Shown piece by piece: positions 10,050-17,203 of a stretch of DNA of 35,407 nt. The position numbers and the translations under genes are program-made. Positions within the stretch are counted from its first letter, which is position 1. Every line of letters begins with the position of its first letter. Where the stretch lies: contig JAJDAN010000018.1 of the NCBI GenBank assembly GCA_029261855.1, positions 1-35,407 of the forward strand, read 5' to 3'. The notes beneath the pieces were generated by a model. That model made no database searches. It was not told where the DNA came from and saw only the letters and a list, made by a program, of their open reading frames with translations. This DNA comes from Deltaproteobacteria bacterium (lineage in GTDB: Bacteria; Myxococcota_A; UBA9160; UBA4427).

Positions 10050-10712
10050 CTACGGAACCAGGTATCGCTTGCCGCGCTGCTCGAGCCAGCCGCTCTCCTT
10101 CAGATCCTTGACGGCTCGGGTCACGGTCTCCCGCGACGTTCCGATCATGTCCGCGATCTGCTGGTGGGTGAGCGCCGGTGTGATGCGACGGTCCCCCGCG
10201 CCCTCGGTGCGCGCGATGCGTGCGAACAGGCCCTTGGCCCGGTCCTCGACGCGCTGGAAGGAGACGGAGGTGGCCTGCTCGTCGGTCTCGCGCAGCCGGC
10301 GAGTCAGCTCCTGGATCAGCGACAACCCCAGGTCCGGGCTGTTCTTGAGCAGGTTCATGAAGTCGCGGCGGGACAAGGCCGCCAGCACCGAAGGTTCGAG
10401 GGTCCGGACACTCGCCGAGCGCGGCGCATGATCGAGCAACGCCATCTCGCCGAAGAACGCACCGGCCTCGAGAAAATCCATGATCTTCTCGCGGCCGTCG
10501 TCAGACGCCTTGGTGACCTTCACCCGGCCAGACCGGATGACGTACATGTAGTCGCCGGTCAGGCCTTCCTCGACGATGATGGAGTTCTTCGGGTAGCGGC
10601 GCTCGATCAACAAGGCCGCGATGTTCTCGAGATCGCTCTCCGAGACGCGGGAGAAGAGCGGCACCTGCCGCAACGAATCCAGTACGTCGACGTTGCTGCC
10701 GGACTCGGCCAT
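10050..10712 (-). CDS. Crp/Fnr-family transcriptional regulator
   Basis: 220-aa cytoplasmic regulator. Seen: an N-terminal cyclic-nucleotide-type beta-roll (about 15-125) with GAFFGEMALLDHAPRSASV, which keeps the Glu and Arg-Ser pattern of cNMP-binding pockets, a long dimerisation helix (about 125-155), and a C-terminal winged HTH with LTHQQIADMIGTSRETVTRAVKDLKESGWL. No FNR-type cysteine cluster is present, so a [4Fe-4S] oxygen sensor is unlikely and a nucleotide ligand is more plausible. It lies 51 bp after manC at the tail of the EPS gene set. A role in controlling EPS, for example through cAMP or c-di-GMP, is inference. ATG at 10712 with GAGGGAG upstream. Confidence 0.9.
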   Translation of the reverse strand: MAESGSNVDVLDSLRQVPLFSRVSESDLENIAALLIERRYPKNSIIVEEGLTGDYMYVIRSGRVKVTKASDDGREKIMDFLEAGAFFGEMALLDHAPRSASVRTLEPSVLAALSRRDFMNLLKNSPDLGLSLIQELTRRLRETDEQATSVSFQRVEDRAKGLFARIARTEGAGDRRITPALTHQQIADMIGTSRETVTRAVKDLKESGWLEQRGKRYLVP

Positions 10713-10763
10713 TTCCCACGCTCCCTCTCTCGAAAGATTGCTACTGGCTGCGCGGGCAGGGGC

Positions 10764-11879
10764 TCAGGTGAGGTCCTTCCGCCCGGCGTCGCGCAGCTTC
10801 GCTACCAGACCCCGAACGTCCGATTGGCCGTCGAGCTTGGTGACGAAGATCACATCCTCTGTATCGACCACGACGAGATCTTCTACACCCAGAAGCACGA
10901 CTAGCCGGCCATCCGACCAGACCAGGTTGTTGCGACTGTCTTCCACGAGGGCCTGGGAGCCCTTTCGGCCCTGCACGACGCGGTTTCCGGCATCGCCCCC
11001 GGGGCCCTTGCCGGGACTCCCGACCCCGAGCTCGTCGGCGAGAGACGGCCAGGCGCCGAGATCGCTCCAGGCCCAGCGAACCGGCAGGGTCCACACGCGA
11101 TCGCTGCGCTCCATCACGGCCACGTCCACCGGCCGCGAGGGTGCCCGGCGGTAGGCGGCAAGCACCGCCTTGCGGGTTCGGGCGCCGGGCTTGCGGAAGG
11201 GAGCCAGGGCCCGGTGGATGTCGGGAGCATGCTGCTCGATCTCGTCGAGCAACACCTGTGCCTTCCAGACGAAGATGCCGGCGTTCCAGCGGTAGTCGCC
11301 GCGCTTGAGATAGCGGCGCGCGGTCGCTGCGTCCGGCTTCTCGACGAAGCGCTTCACCTGCTGCAGTCGCGCATAGCCCGGGGCGGCCTTGCCGCTCTGG
11401 ATGTAGCCGTAGCCCGTGTCGGGACGCGTGGGCTCGATGCCGAGGGTGACGAGTGCGTCGGCGCCTGCGGCGGCGCGCGCTGCCGCCTTCATGTCGCGCG
11501 CGAAGGCGCGCACGTCCGGCACGTGGTGGTCCGCAGCCAGGACCGCCATGACGGCACCCGGGTCCACGGACTCGATGCGATGCGCGGCCCAGGCGGCGGC
11601 CATCGCCGTATTGCGCCGTTGCGGCTCGACCAGCACGCGCGAGGCGGGCAAGCCGGATTCCTTGCGGATGGCGGCCGCGTGCTCGTCGCCGCAGACGATC
11701 CAGACACGGTCCTTGCGGGCAAATGCCCGGGCCCGGGCAAGCGTCGCCTCGAGCAGGGTCTGGTCTCCGACTACGCGCAGCAGCTGCTTCGGACGTGCAC
11801 GGCGCGACGCCGGCCAGAAGCGTTCTCCGCTGCCACCCGCCAGGATGACCGCATGCAGGGGGGGCTGCGGTTTCGCCAC
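10764..11879 (-). CDS. manC: Mannose-1-phosphate guanylyltransferase (single-domain)
   Basis: Makes GDP-mannose from mannose-1-phosphate and GTP for EPS synthesis. 371 aa. Seen: the nucleotidyltransferase signature ILAGGSGERFWPASR with PKQLL, VEPQRRNTA, LAADHHV, GYGYIQ, KRFVEKPD, RWNAGIFVWK and WSDLGAW. The C-terminal type-II phosphomannose isomerase cupin of bifunctional ManC/AlgA enzymes is missing; the protein ends after the short LbetaH-like tail, so isomerisation must be supplied elsewhere. The GTG at 11879 starts 2 bp after the ugd stop, and the family N-terminus begins nine residues later. A much longer open frame upstream is antisense-frame overlap with ugd and is rejected. Confidence 0.92.
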   Translation of the reverse strand: MAKPQPPLHAVILAGGSGERFWPASRRARPKQLLRVVGDQTLLEATLARARAFARKDRVWIVCGDEHAAAIRKESGLPASRVLVEPQRRNTAMAAAWAAHRIESVDPGAVMAVLAADHHVPDVRAFARDMKAAARAAAGADALVTLGIEPTRPDTGYGYIQSGKAAPGYARLQQVKRFVEKPDAATARRYLKRGDYRWNAGIFVWKAQVLLDEIEQHAPDIHRALAPFRKPGARTRKAVLAAYRRAPSRPVDVAVMERSDRVWTLPVRWAWSDLGAWPSLADELGVGSPGKGPGGDAGNRVVQGRKGSQALVEDSRNNLVWSDGRLVVLLGVEDLVVVDTEDVIFVTKLDGQSDVRGLVAKLRDAGRKDLT

Positions 11880-11881
11880 CC

Positions 11882-13198
11882 TCAGCGTCCGACAGACACG
11901 TAGTGGAAACCGGCCGCCCGCATACCCGGCGGGTCGTAGATGTTGCGCAGGTCGATCAGGATGGGTTCGGACAGCAGCTGCTTCACGCGTCCCAGATCGA
12001 GCATCCGGAACTCGTTCCACTCGGTGACGATCACCAGGGCGTCGGCGCCGTCGCACACCTCGTAGGCGTCCTTGCAGAGCGTCATCTGCGGGAAGCGCTC
12101 GCCCATCTCCTTCATGGCGGCCGGGTCGTAGGCGCGCAGATCCGCGCCCCGGGCGAGCAGGCCTTCGATGATCACCGACGATGGCGCGTCGCGAACGTCG
12201 TCGGTCTCGGGCTTGAACGAGAGCCCGAGGATCCCGATCCGCTTGCCGGAAACGTCGCCCGAGAGCGCGTCTACGATCTTGTCGACCATGCGCTCTCGCT
12301 GGCGAGCGTTCACCTCGATGGTGGCCTCGACGATCTTGAAGTCGATCCCGAGCTCGCGTGCGAAGAACGCCGCGGAGAGCGTGTCCTTGGGAAAGCACGA
12401 GCCTCCGTAGCCGGGCCCGGCGTGCAGGAACTTCGGGCCGATCCGGCGATCGAGGCCCATGGCGCGGGCCACGTGCTGGACGTTGCCGCCGATCTGCTCG
12501 CACAGGTTCGAGACCTCGTTGATGAACGAGATCTTGGTGGCCAGGAAGGCGTTGGCGGCGTACTTCGACAGCTCCGCCGTCGGCACGTTGCACAGCACGA
12601 AGGGCGTCTCGTTGAGGAACAACGGGCGGTAGAGATCCTTCACGATGGCCAGCGACTGTTCGTCGCCCGGCTCGGTCCCGATCACGACGCGGTCTGGACG
12701 CATGAAGTCACCGATGGCGGCGCCCTCTCGCAGGAACTCCGGATTCGAGGCCATGCTGAAGCGCACGTCCTTGCCCCCTGCGTCCAGCTCTTCCTGGATC
12801 CAGTCGCGGACCTTGCGGGAGGTCCCGACCGGCACGGTGCTCTTGGTCACGACGACCTTGTAGCCGTCCATGTTGCGACCGATCTCGCGTGCCACCGTCT
12901 CGACGAAGGAGAGGTCGGTGCTGCCGTCTTCGGCCGCCGGCGTCCCCACCGCGATGAAGACCACCAGGGCGCCCTGGATCGCCTCCGCGGTGTCCGACGT
13001 GAAGGACAGGCGCCCAGCCTTGACGTTGCGCGCCACGAGCTCTTCGAGACCCGGCTCGTAGATCGGAATCTCGCCGCGGCGAAGGGCCGCGACCTTGTCG
13101 CGGTCGTTGTCGAGACACACGACGTTGACGCCGAACTCGGAAAAGCAGGCGCCAGTCACGAGCCCCACGTAGCCCGTGCCGATGACGGTGCAGTTCAC
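11882..13198 (-). CDS. ugd: UDP-glucose 6-dehydrogenase
   Basis: Oxidises UDP-glucose to UDP-glucuronate in two NAD-dependent steps. 438 aa. Seen: N-terminal Rossmann motif VIGTGYVGLVTG, IYEPGLEEL, VGTP, TKSTVPVGT, NPEFLREG, the central helix region with ELSKYAANAFLATKISFINE, catalytic Cys268 in GPGYGGSCFPKD, and a C-terminal domain with GLSFKPETDDVRDAPS. The length is normal. GTG at 13198 with GGAGG 7 nt upstream. It sits between the epimerase gene (15-bp gap) and manC (2-bp gap). The neighbouring UDP-glucuronate 4-epimerase-like gene supports UDP-glucose over UDP-ManNAc as substrate, although wecB in the divergent operon keeps UDP-ManNAc possible. Confidence 0.93.
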   Translation of the reverse strand: MNCTVIGTGYVGLVTGACFSEFGVNVVCLDNDRDKVAALRRGEIPIYEPGLEELVARNVKAGRLSFTSDTAEAIQGALVVFIAVGTPAAEDGSTDLSFVETVAREIGRNMDGYKVVVTKSTVPVGTSRKVRDWIQEELDAGGKDVRFSMASNPEFLREGAAIGDFMRPDRVVIGTEPGDEQSLAIVKDLYRPLFLNETPFVLCNVPTAELSKYAANAFLATKISFINEVSNLCEQIGGNVQHVARAMGLDRRIGPKFLHAGPGYGGSCFPKDTLSAAFFARELGIDFKIVEATIEVNARQRERMVDKIVDALSGDVSGKRIGILGLSFKPETDDVRDAPSSVIIEGLLARGADLRAYDPAAMKEMGERFPQMTLCKDAYEVCDGADALVIVTEWNEFRMLDLGRVKQLLSEPILIDLRNIYDPPGMRAAGFHYVSVGR

Positions 13199-13213
13199 TG
13201 GGAGACCTCCGAA

Positions 13214-14173
13214 TCAGCTCTTCGCGTCAAGCCAGGCGACGAAGCGGGCGATGCCCTCTTCGAGCTGGACGCGCGGTTCATAGCCCAGGGCTTGCCGCGC
13301 GGCCGTCACGTCCGCCAGGGTCCGCGGCACGTCACCAACCTGCGGGGCCTGGAAATCCTTCTTCGCCTCGACGCCCAGCGTCCGCTCGAGTACCTCGATC
13401 ATCTCGAGCAGGGTCACCGATCGACCCGCACCGAAGTTGAGGATCGCGTAGCCGAGTGAGGTGTCGACTGCCCGCACGAGGCCGTCAGCCACGTCGCCGA
13501 CGAATGTGAAGTCCCGTACGACGCTACCGTCGCCGAAGATGGGGATCGGCTCGCCCGCGCGCATGCGTTCCGCGAAGCGACGGATCGCGAGATCCGGGCG
13601 CTGACGGGGCCCGTAGGCGGTAAAGAAGCGCACGCAGGTCACGTCGAGACCGTGGGCACTGTGGAAGCTGTGTGCCAGGAGCTCACCGGCCTTCTTCGTC
13701 GCCGCGTACGGCGAGATCGGCCGGTCGACGCGGTCGGTCTCGAGGAAGGGGCCGCTCGTCCGCTCGCCGTAGACCGACGATGAAGAAGCGAAGACCATCC
13801 GCGGGCAGTCGTGTCGAACGGCGGCTTCGAGCAACACGGCCGTGCCGTTCACGTTCACGTCCGCGTAGGCGGCGGGCCGCTCGAGGCTGGGGCGCACGCC
13901 CGCGAGGGCCGCCAGGTGCACGATGCAACCGACGCCCGTCTCACCCATCAGCGAATCGACGAGGGCGGCGTCGCGGATGTCGCCTTCCACCAGGCGGAAG
14001 CCCGACGAGCGCATCGCCGCCGCGAGATTTTCGCGCTTCTGCTCTTCGGGGTAGAAGGGATCGAAGGAATCGAGGCCGATCACCTCCCGTCCCTCCTCGA
14101 GCAGCTGATCGACCAGCGTGGACCCGATGAACCCCGCGGCGCCCGTGACGAGGACGGTCTCCGAACGACTCAT
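13214..14173 (-). CDS. NAD-dependent sugar-nucleotide epimerase, UDP-glucuronate 4-epimerase-like
   Basis: 319-aa extended short-chain dehydrogenase. Seen: NAD motif TGAAGFIGS, LDSFDPFYPEEQKREN, LAALAGVRPSLERPAAYADVNVNGT, catalytic SSSSVYG and YAATKK (Tyr-xxx-Lys), RFFTAYGPRQRPDLAI and IPIFGDGSVVRDFTFVGD. The AGVRPS and YGPRQRPDLA patterns are those of UDP-glucuronate 4-epimerases, so with Ugd next door UDP-galacturonate is the likely product. GalE-type 4-epimerase or dehydratase activity cannot be excluded. ATG at 14173 overlaps the end of the WecA-type gene by 4 bp, implying translational coupling. Confidence 0.82.
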   Translation of the reverse strand: MSRSETVLVTGAAGFIGSTLVDQLLEEGREVIGLDSFDPFYPEEQKRENLAAAMRSSGFRLVEGDIRDAALVDSLMGETGVGCIVHLAALAGVRPSLERPAAYADVNVNGTAVLLEAAVRHDCPRMVFASSSSVYGERTSGPFLETDRVDRPISPYAATKKAGELLAHSFHSAHGLDVTCVRFFTAYGPRQRPDLAIRRFAERMRAGEPIPIFGDGSVVRDFTFVGDVADGLVRAVDTSLGYAILNFGAGRSVTLLEMIEVLERTLGVEAKKDFQAPQVGDVPRTLADVTAARQALGYEPRVQLEEGIARFVAWLDAKS

Positions 14174-15279
14174 CCGCCCTCCCCGCGCGCGCTCTTCGAG
14201 CTCGCGGGCGGCGCTTCGGCGCTTGCTTCGGGCTCCTGCAGGGCGAGCAGGCCCAGGTTGCGGAGCAGTCGGAAGGTCAAGACGGTGACTGCCACCAGCA
14301 ATGCGATGGCCCAGACCCCGTCGACGGACCGGAAGGCGACGGCGATGATGCAGAAGCAGGCGGTCAGGAAGTAGAGCGACAGCACTGCCTCGCGCTGGCT
14401 CCCGCCGGACGCCTTCAGCAGGTGGTGGTGCATGTGCATGCTGTCGGCACCCATGATCCGCTTCCGGTCCCGAAACCGTCGGAAGACCGAGAGCGCGGTA
14501 TCGAGGAAGGGCACCGCCAGCGCCATGAGCGGGACGATGAACGTGAGCAGCGCCGCCTTGCGATAGCCCGACAGCGCCACGACGGAGATCGCATAGCCGA
14601 TGAAGTAGGCGCCGGTATCACCCAGGAAGATGCGCCCGGGCGGGAAATTGAAGGGCAGGAAGCCCAGCTGGGCGCCTACCAGGACCACACCGAGCAGTAC
14701 GCCAACGGGGTGACCCGACTCCCAACAGATCACGGTCAGGGTCGTCGCGATGATGGTGCCCAGTCCCGTGGCGAGACCATCGAGCCCGTCCATCAGATTC
14801 ATGGCGTTCGTGACCGCGACGATCCACAGCAAGGTCGCCGGGAAGGCCATCCAGACCGGAAGCTCGTAGGTCAAGTGGTAGAAGGGCTCGGTGATGAAGT
14901 CGAGTCGGAAGCCCGCCCAGAACGCGATCGCCGCCGCCGCGAGCTGGAAGACGAGCTTGATCTTCGCGTCCAGACCGAAGCGGTCGTCGTAGGCGCCGAC
15001 GCCGAGCAGCACCACGCCCCCGGTGAAGAAGCCCGCGAGTCGCAGGGCTTCCGGAGTGCTGAGCTGCCCCAGCAAGAAGGCCGAGACGATACCGGCCATG
15101 CACCCGATCGCGATCGCCAGCCCGCCCAGCAGGGGGATGTTGGGGCGCAGGTTCACCTTTCGCGGGTTCGGCACGTCGACGACGCCGAGAGCCGTCGCCA
15201 GGCGCCCGACGAGGGGCGTCGACAGGGCCGACGTTCCGGCCGCCACGATCAGCGGAGTCACGATCTCCAGCGCTTCCAC
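14170..15279 (-). CDS. WecA/MraY-family undecaprenyl-phosphate sugar-1-phosphate transferase
   Basis: Polytopic inner-membrane enzyme that starts repeat-unit assembly by loading a HexNAc-1-phosphate onto undecaprenyl phosphate. 369 aa, about 10-11 hydrophobic segments. Seen: NPRKVNLRPNIPLLGGLA, GAYDDRFGLDAKIKL (first Asp-rich motif), TNAMNLMDGLDGLA (catalytic Asp region), FNFPPGRIFLGDTGAYFIGY and the cytoplasmic HMHHHLL motif, matching WecA/TagO rather than MraY. The C-terminus is a 30-residue Ala/Glu/Ser tail. The GTG at 15279 has AGGAAG 5 nt upstream. It is separated from the tyrosine kinase by a 115-bp gap filled mainly by a 19-bp tandem array, unlike the tight spacing elsewhere in the operon. 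Confidence 0.9.
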   Translation of the reverse strand: MEALEIVTPLIVAAGTSALSTPLVGRLATALGVVDVPNPRKVNLRPNIPLLGGLAIAIGCMAGIVSAFLLGQLSTPEALRLAGFFTGGVVLLGVGAYDDRFGLDAKIKLVFQLAAAAIAFWAGFRLDFITEPFYHLTYELPVWMAFPATLLWIVAVTNAMNLMDGLDGLATGLGTIIATTLTVICWESGHPVGVLLGVVLVGAQLGFLPFNFPPGRIFLGDTGAYFIGYAISVVALSGYRKAALLTFIVPLMALAVPFLDTALSVFRRFRDRKRIMGADSMHMHHHLLKASGGSQREAVLSLYFLTACFCIIAVAFRSVDGVWAIALLVAVTVLTFRLLRNLGLLALQEPEASAEAPPASSKSARGEGG

Positions 15280-15328
15280 GACTTCCTCACCACTGCATCA
15301 CGCGCCCCCGGACTCGGAGCCTCCGCGC

Positions 15329-15407
15329 GTGCGACGATCAATAGGCATTGCGACGATCAATGGGCGTTGTGACGACCAATAGGCGTTGTGACGATCAATA
15401 GTAGGCG
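15329..15407 (-). repeat. 19-bp tandem array at the 3' end of the tyrosine kinase gene
   Basis: Read on the minus strand, four units follow one another: a 22-bp unit (15407-15386) containing the last codons and the TGA of the kinase gene, then three 19-bp units (15385-15367, 15366-15348, 15347-15329) of consensus CGCCTATTGATCGTCACAA with one to four differences each. The first unit has three extra bases (TAC), which encode one of the terminal tyrosines. The array fills most of the gap between kinase and the WecA-type gene. There are no spacers of different sequence, so it is not a CRISPR array. Confidence 0.93.
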
Positions 15408-16255
15408 TAGCGTTCGTGGCCCATCTCGGCGCCGTTCAGGACGATCCCGATGGCGCGGCGGCGGTCCAGGACCTCGAGGGCCGATTCGACGTCCTCGCGC
15501 GCGGTCTCCCCCGCGCGAACCACCATCAGATAGGCGTCGCACAAGCCCGCCACGATCTTCGAGTCGGGCAGCCCCAGCGTCGCCGGCGTGTCGAGAATCA
15601 CCCGGTCATAGCGACCGCTGACCTCCTCGAGCAGCGCACGCATCTCGGTCGAGCCGAGCAGCTCCGAGGGGTTCTGGGGTTGCATCCTCACGCCGATCAT
15701 CTCGAGGTTGGTTCCCTCGAGCTTCAGGATCGCCTCGTCCGCGGTGCAACGTCCGGTCAGGATCTCCGCGAGTCCATTCTGCGCCTCCATCCCGAGCGAT
15801 CCGCAGATGGTCGGACGCCGCATGTCGCAGTCGATGAGCAGCACACGGCGGCCCACGCTCATCGCGGTCACGACGGCGAGATTGATCGAGACGTTGCTCT
15901 TGCCCTCCCCCGCGTTTGCGCTCGTCACCGCGATCGTCTTGATGGGCGACTCGGCCGACAGCGAATCGAGGCGACCGCGCAGCATGCGGAACTGCTCGGC
16001 GATGAACGAGTCCGGTTCGAGCAACGAGATCCGGCGCTTGTTGGCGTCCGCCGCGGCGTTCCCTGCAGCGGTGGGCCGCTCTCCGCCCGACGCGCGACGG
16101 AACAGTCCGCCGAACTTTCGAGACGCGGCCTTGGAGGCCGGAGCGGTATGCGGCGTGGGATCCCAATCCACCGCCGGCACCTGGGCTGCTCCGCCCTGCA
16201 CCTTCCGCTTGCGCTCTTCTTCCGCGCGTCTGAGTGCTTCGTATACCTTCGCCAT
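15395..16255 (-). CDS. Exosortase-locus tyrosine autokinase (CpsD/BY-kinase family)
   Basis: 286-aa cytoplasmic bacterial tyrosine kinase that works with the Wzz-type protein to control EPS polymerisation and export. Seen: N-terminal MAKVYEALRRAEEERKRK, a Pro/Ala-rich linker (30-85), FRMLRGRL, Walker A' in SANAGEGKSNVSINLA, Walker A-like VLLIDCDMRRP, Walker B VILDTPA, and a C-terminal RYAYY tyrosine cluster. The Walker A' has Ala where Pro is common (PGEGKS). The ATG at 16255 has GGGAG 6 nt upstream; an upstream in-frame start at 16303 would overlap the previous gene and is less likely. The tyrosine tail is unusually short, and its last codons belong to a 19-bp tandem array that continues past the stop. 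Confidence 0.9.
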   Translation of the reverse strand: MAKVYEALRRAEEERKRKVQGGAAQVPAVDWDPTPHTAPASKAASRKFGGLFRRASGGERPTAAGNAAADANKRRISLLEPDSFIAEQFRMLRGRLDSLSAESPIKTIAVTSANAGEGKSNVSINLAVVTAMSVGRRVLLIDCDMRRPTICGSLGMEAQNGLAEILTGRCTADEAILKLEGTNLEMIGVRMQPQNPSELLGSTEMRALLEEVSGRYDRVILDTPATLGLPDSKIVAGLCDAYLMVVRAGETAREDVESALEVLDRRRAIGIVLNGAEMGHERYAYY

Positions 16256-16281
16256 TCGTGCTCCCTCGAACTCCCCCGTCT

Positions 16282-17178
16282 TCAGCGGAAGAGACCCAGC
16301 CATCCTCGCCGCGGCTTCCGGTGTCTGTCGCCGCGCAACTCGTTCCCGAACCCCTCTCCGACGGATTCCTGTCCGTAGAGCTCCATCTCTTCCGCGACCT
16401 CCTGAATCAGGCCCGCGTCCAGCTGTTGCTTCTCGCGCGAATAGGCGAGCAGCAGGGCTGAATCACAGACGCTATTGGCGAGACGCGGGATTCCGCCGGT
16501 CACAGCGTACAGCTCCTTGAGCGCGCCCCTACGAAACAGGCCCTTCCCGGTGTAGCCGGCCCGGGCGAGGCGTTCGTCCACGTACTCGCGAAGCTCGTTT
16601 TCGTCGAACGGACGCAGATGATGGCGCAGACCGATCCGCTGCCGCAGCTGTCGAAGCTCCGGACGGGCCAGGAGCTCCTTCAGCTCCGGCTGTCCAACCA
16701 GCATGATCTGGATCAGCTTGGAGGTCGGTGTCTCCAGGTTCGACAGCAGCCGGATTTCTTCCAGCATCTCGGCGGACAGGTTCTGGGCCTCGTCGACGAT
16801 CAGCAGGGTGGGCTCGTTCTTCTCGAGGCGTTCGATCAAGAACTTGTTCAGCGTGAGCAGGTACTCGGCCTTGGTCCGGCAGGGGGTCTCGATCCCGAGT
16901 TCCTCGAACAGGACGTGGAAGAAGTCGAGGGGCTCGAGACGAGGATTGAAGATGAACGCGCATGCCGTCGCGGAATCGAGCTGTCCCAGAAGCGCGTGCA
17001 ACAGGGTGGTCTTCCCGGTCCCCACCTCGCCGGTGATGAGCACGAATCCCTTCCCGGACTGCACGCCGTAGACGAGCGTCGCCAACCCTTCCCGATGCGC
17101 CTCTCCCAGGTAGAGAAAGGACGGATCGGGCGTGAGCTCGAAGGGTCGCTTCGCGAATCCGAAGTACTCGCAATACAT
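16282..17178 (-). CDS. Exosortase-locus ExeA-like AAA ATPase
   Basis: 298-aa AAA ATPase of the ExeA/GspA group found in PEP-CTERM EPS loci. Seen: N-terminal MYCEYFGFAKRPFELTPDPSFLYL, Walker A GEVGTGKTT (about 50-58), Walker B LLIVDEAQNLS, sensor segment QIMLVGQPEL and GGIPRLANSVCDSALLLAY. The C-terminal 35 residues are basic and unstructured-looking, ending in WLGLFR. Exact role is unknown; ExeA relatives use ATP to help place envelope complexes. ATG at 17178, in a run of genes with gaps of 24-26 bp between the Wzz-type gene and the kinase. Confidence 0.88.
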   Translation of the reverse strand: MYCEYFGFAKRPFELTPDPSFLYLGEAHREGLATLVYGVQSGKGFVLITGEVGTGKTTLLHALLGQLDSATACAFIFNPRLEPLDFFHVLFEELGIETPCRTKAEYLLTLNKFLIERLEKNEPTLLIVDEAQNLSAEMLEEIRLLSNLETPTSKLIQIMLVGQPELKELLARPELRQLRQRIGLRHHLRPFDENELREYVDERLARAGYTGKGLFRRGALKELYAVTGGIPRLANSVCDSALLLAYSREKQQLDAGLIQEVAEEMELYGQESVGEGFGNELRGDRHRKPRRGWLGLFR

Positions 17179-17203
17179 CGTCTGCTACTTCACGCCGCCT
17201 TGC

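Noticed and set aside
11880-12593. In-frame upstream extension of manC by about 238 codons
   Set aside because: The extension is antisense-frame reading of ugd on the same strand in another frame; the conserved start motif follows the GTG at 11879.
15329-15407. CRISPR-like array
   Set aside because: Units are 19 bp, directly adjacent and lack variable spacers; no cas genes nearby.
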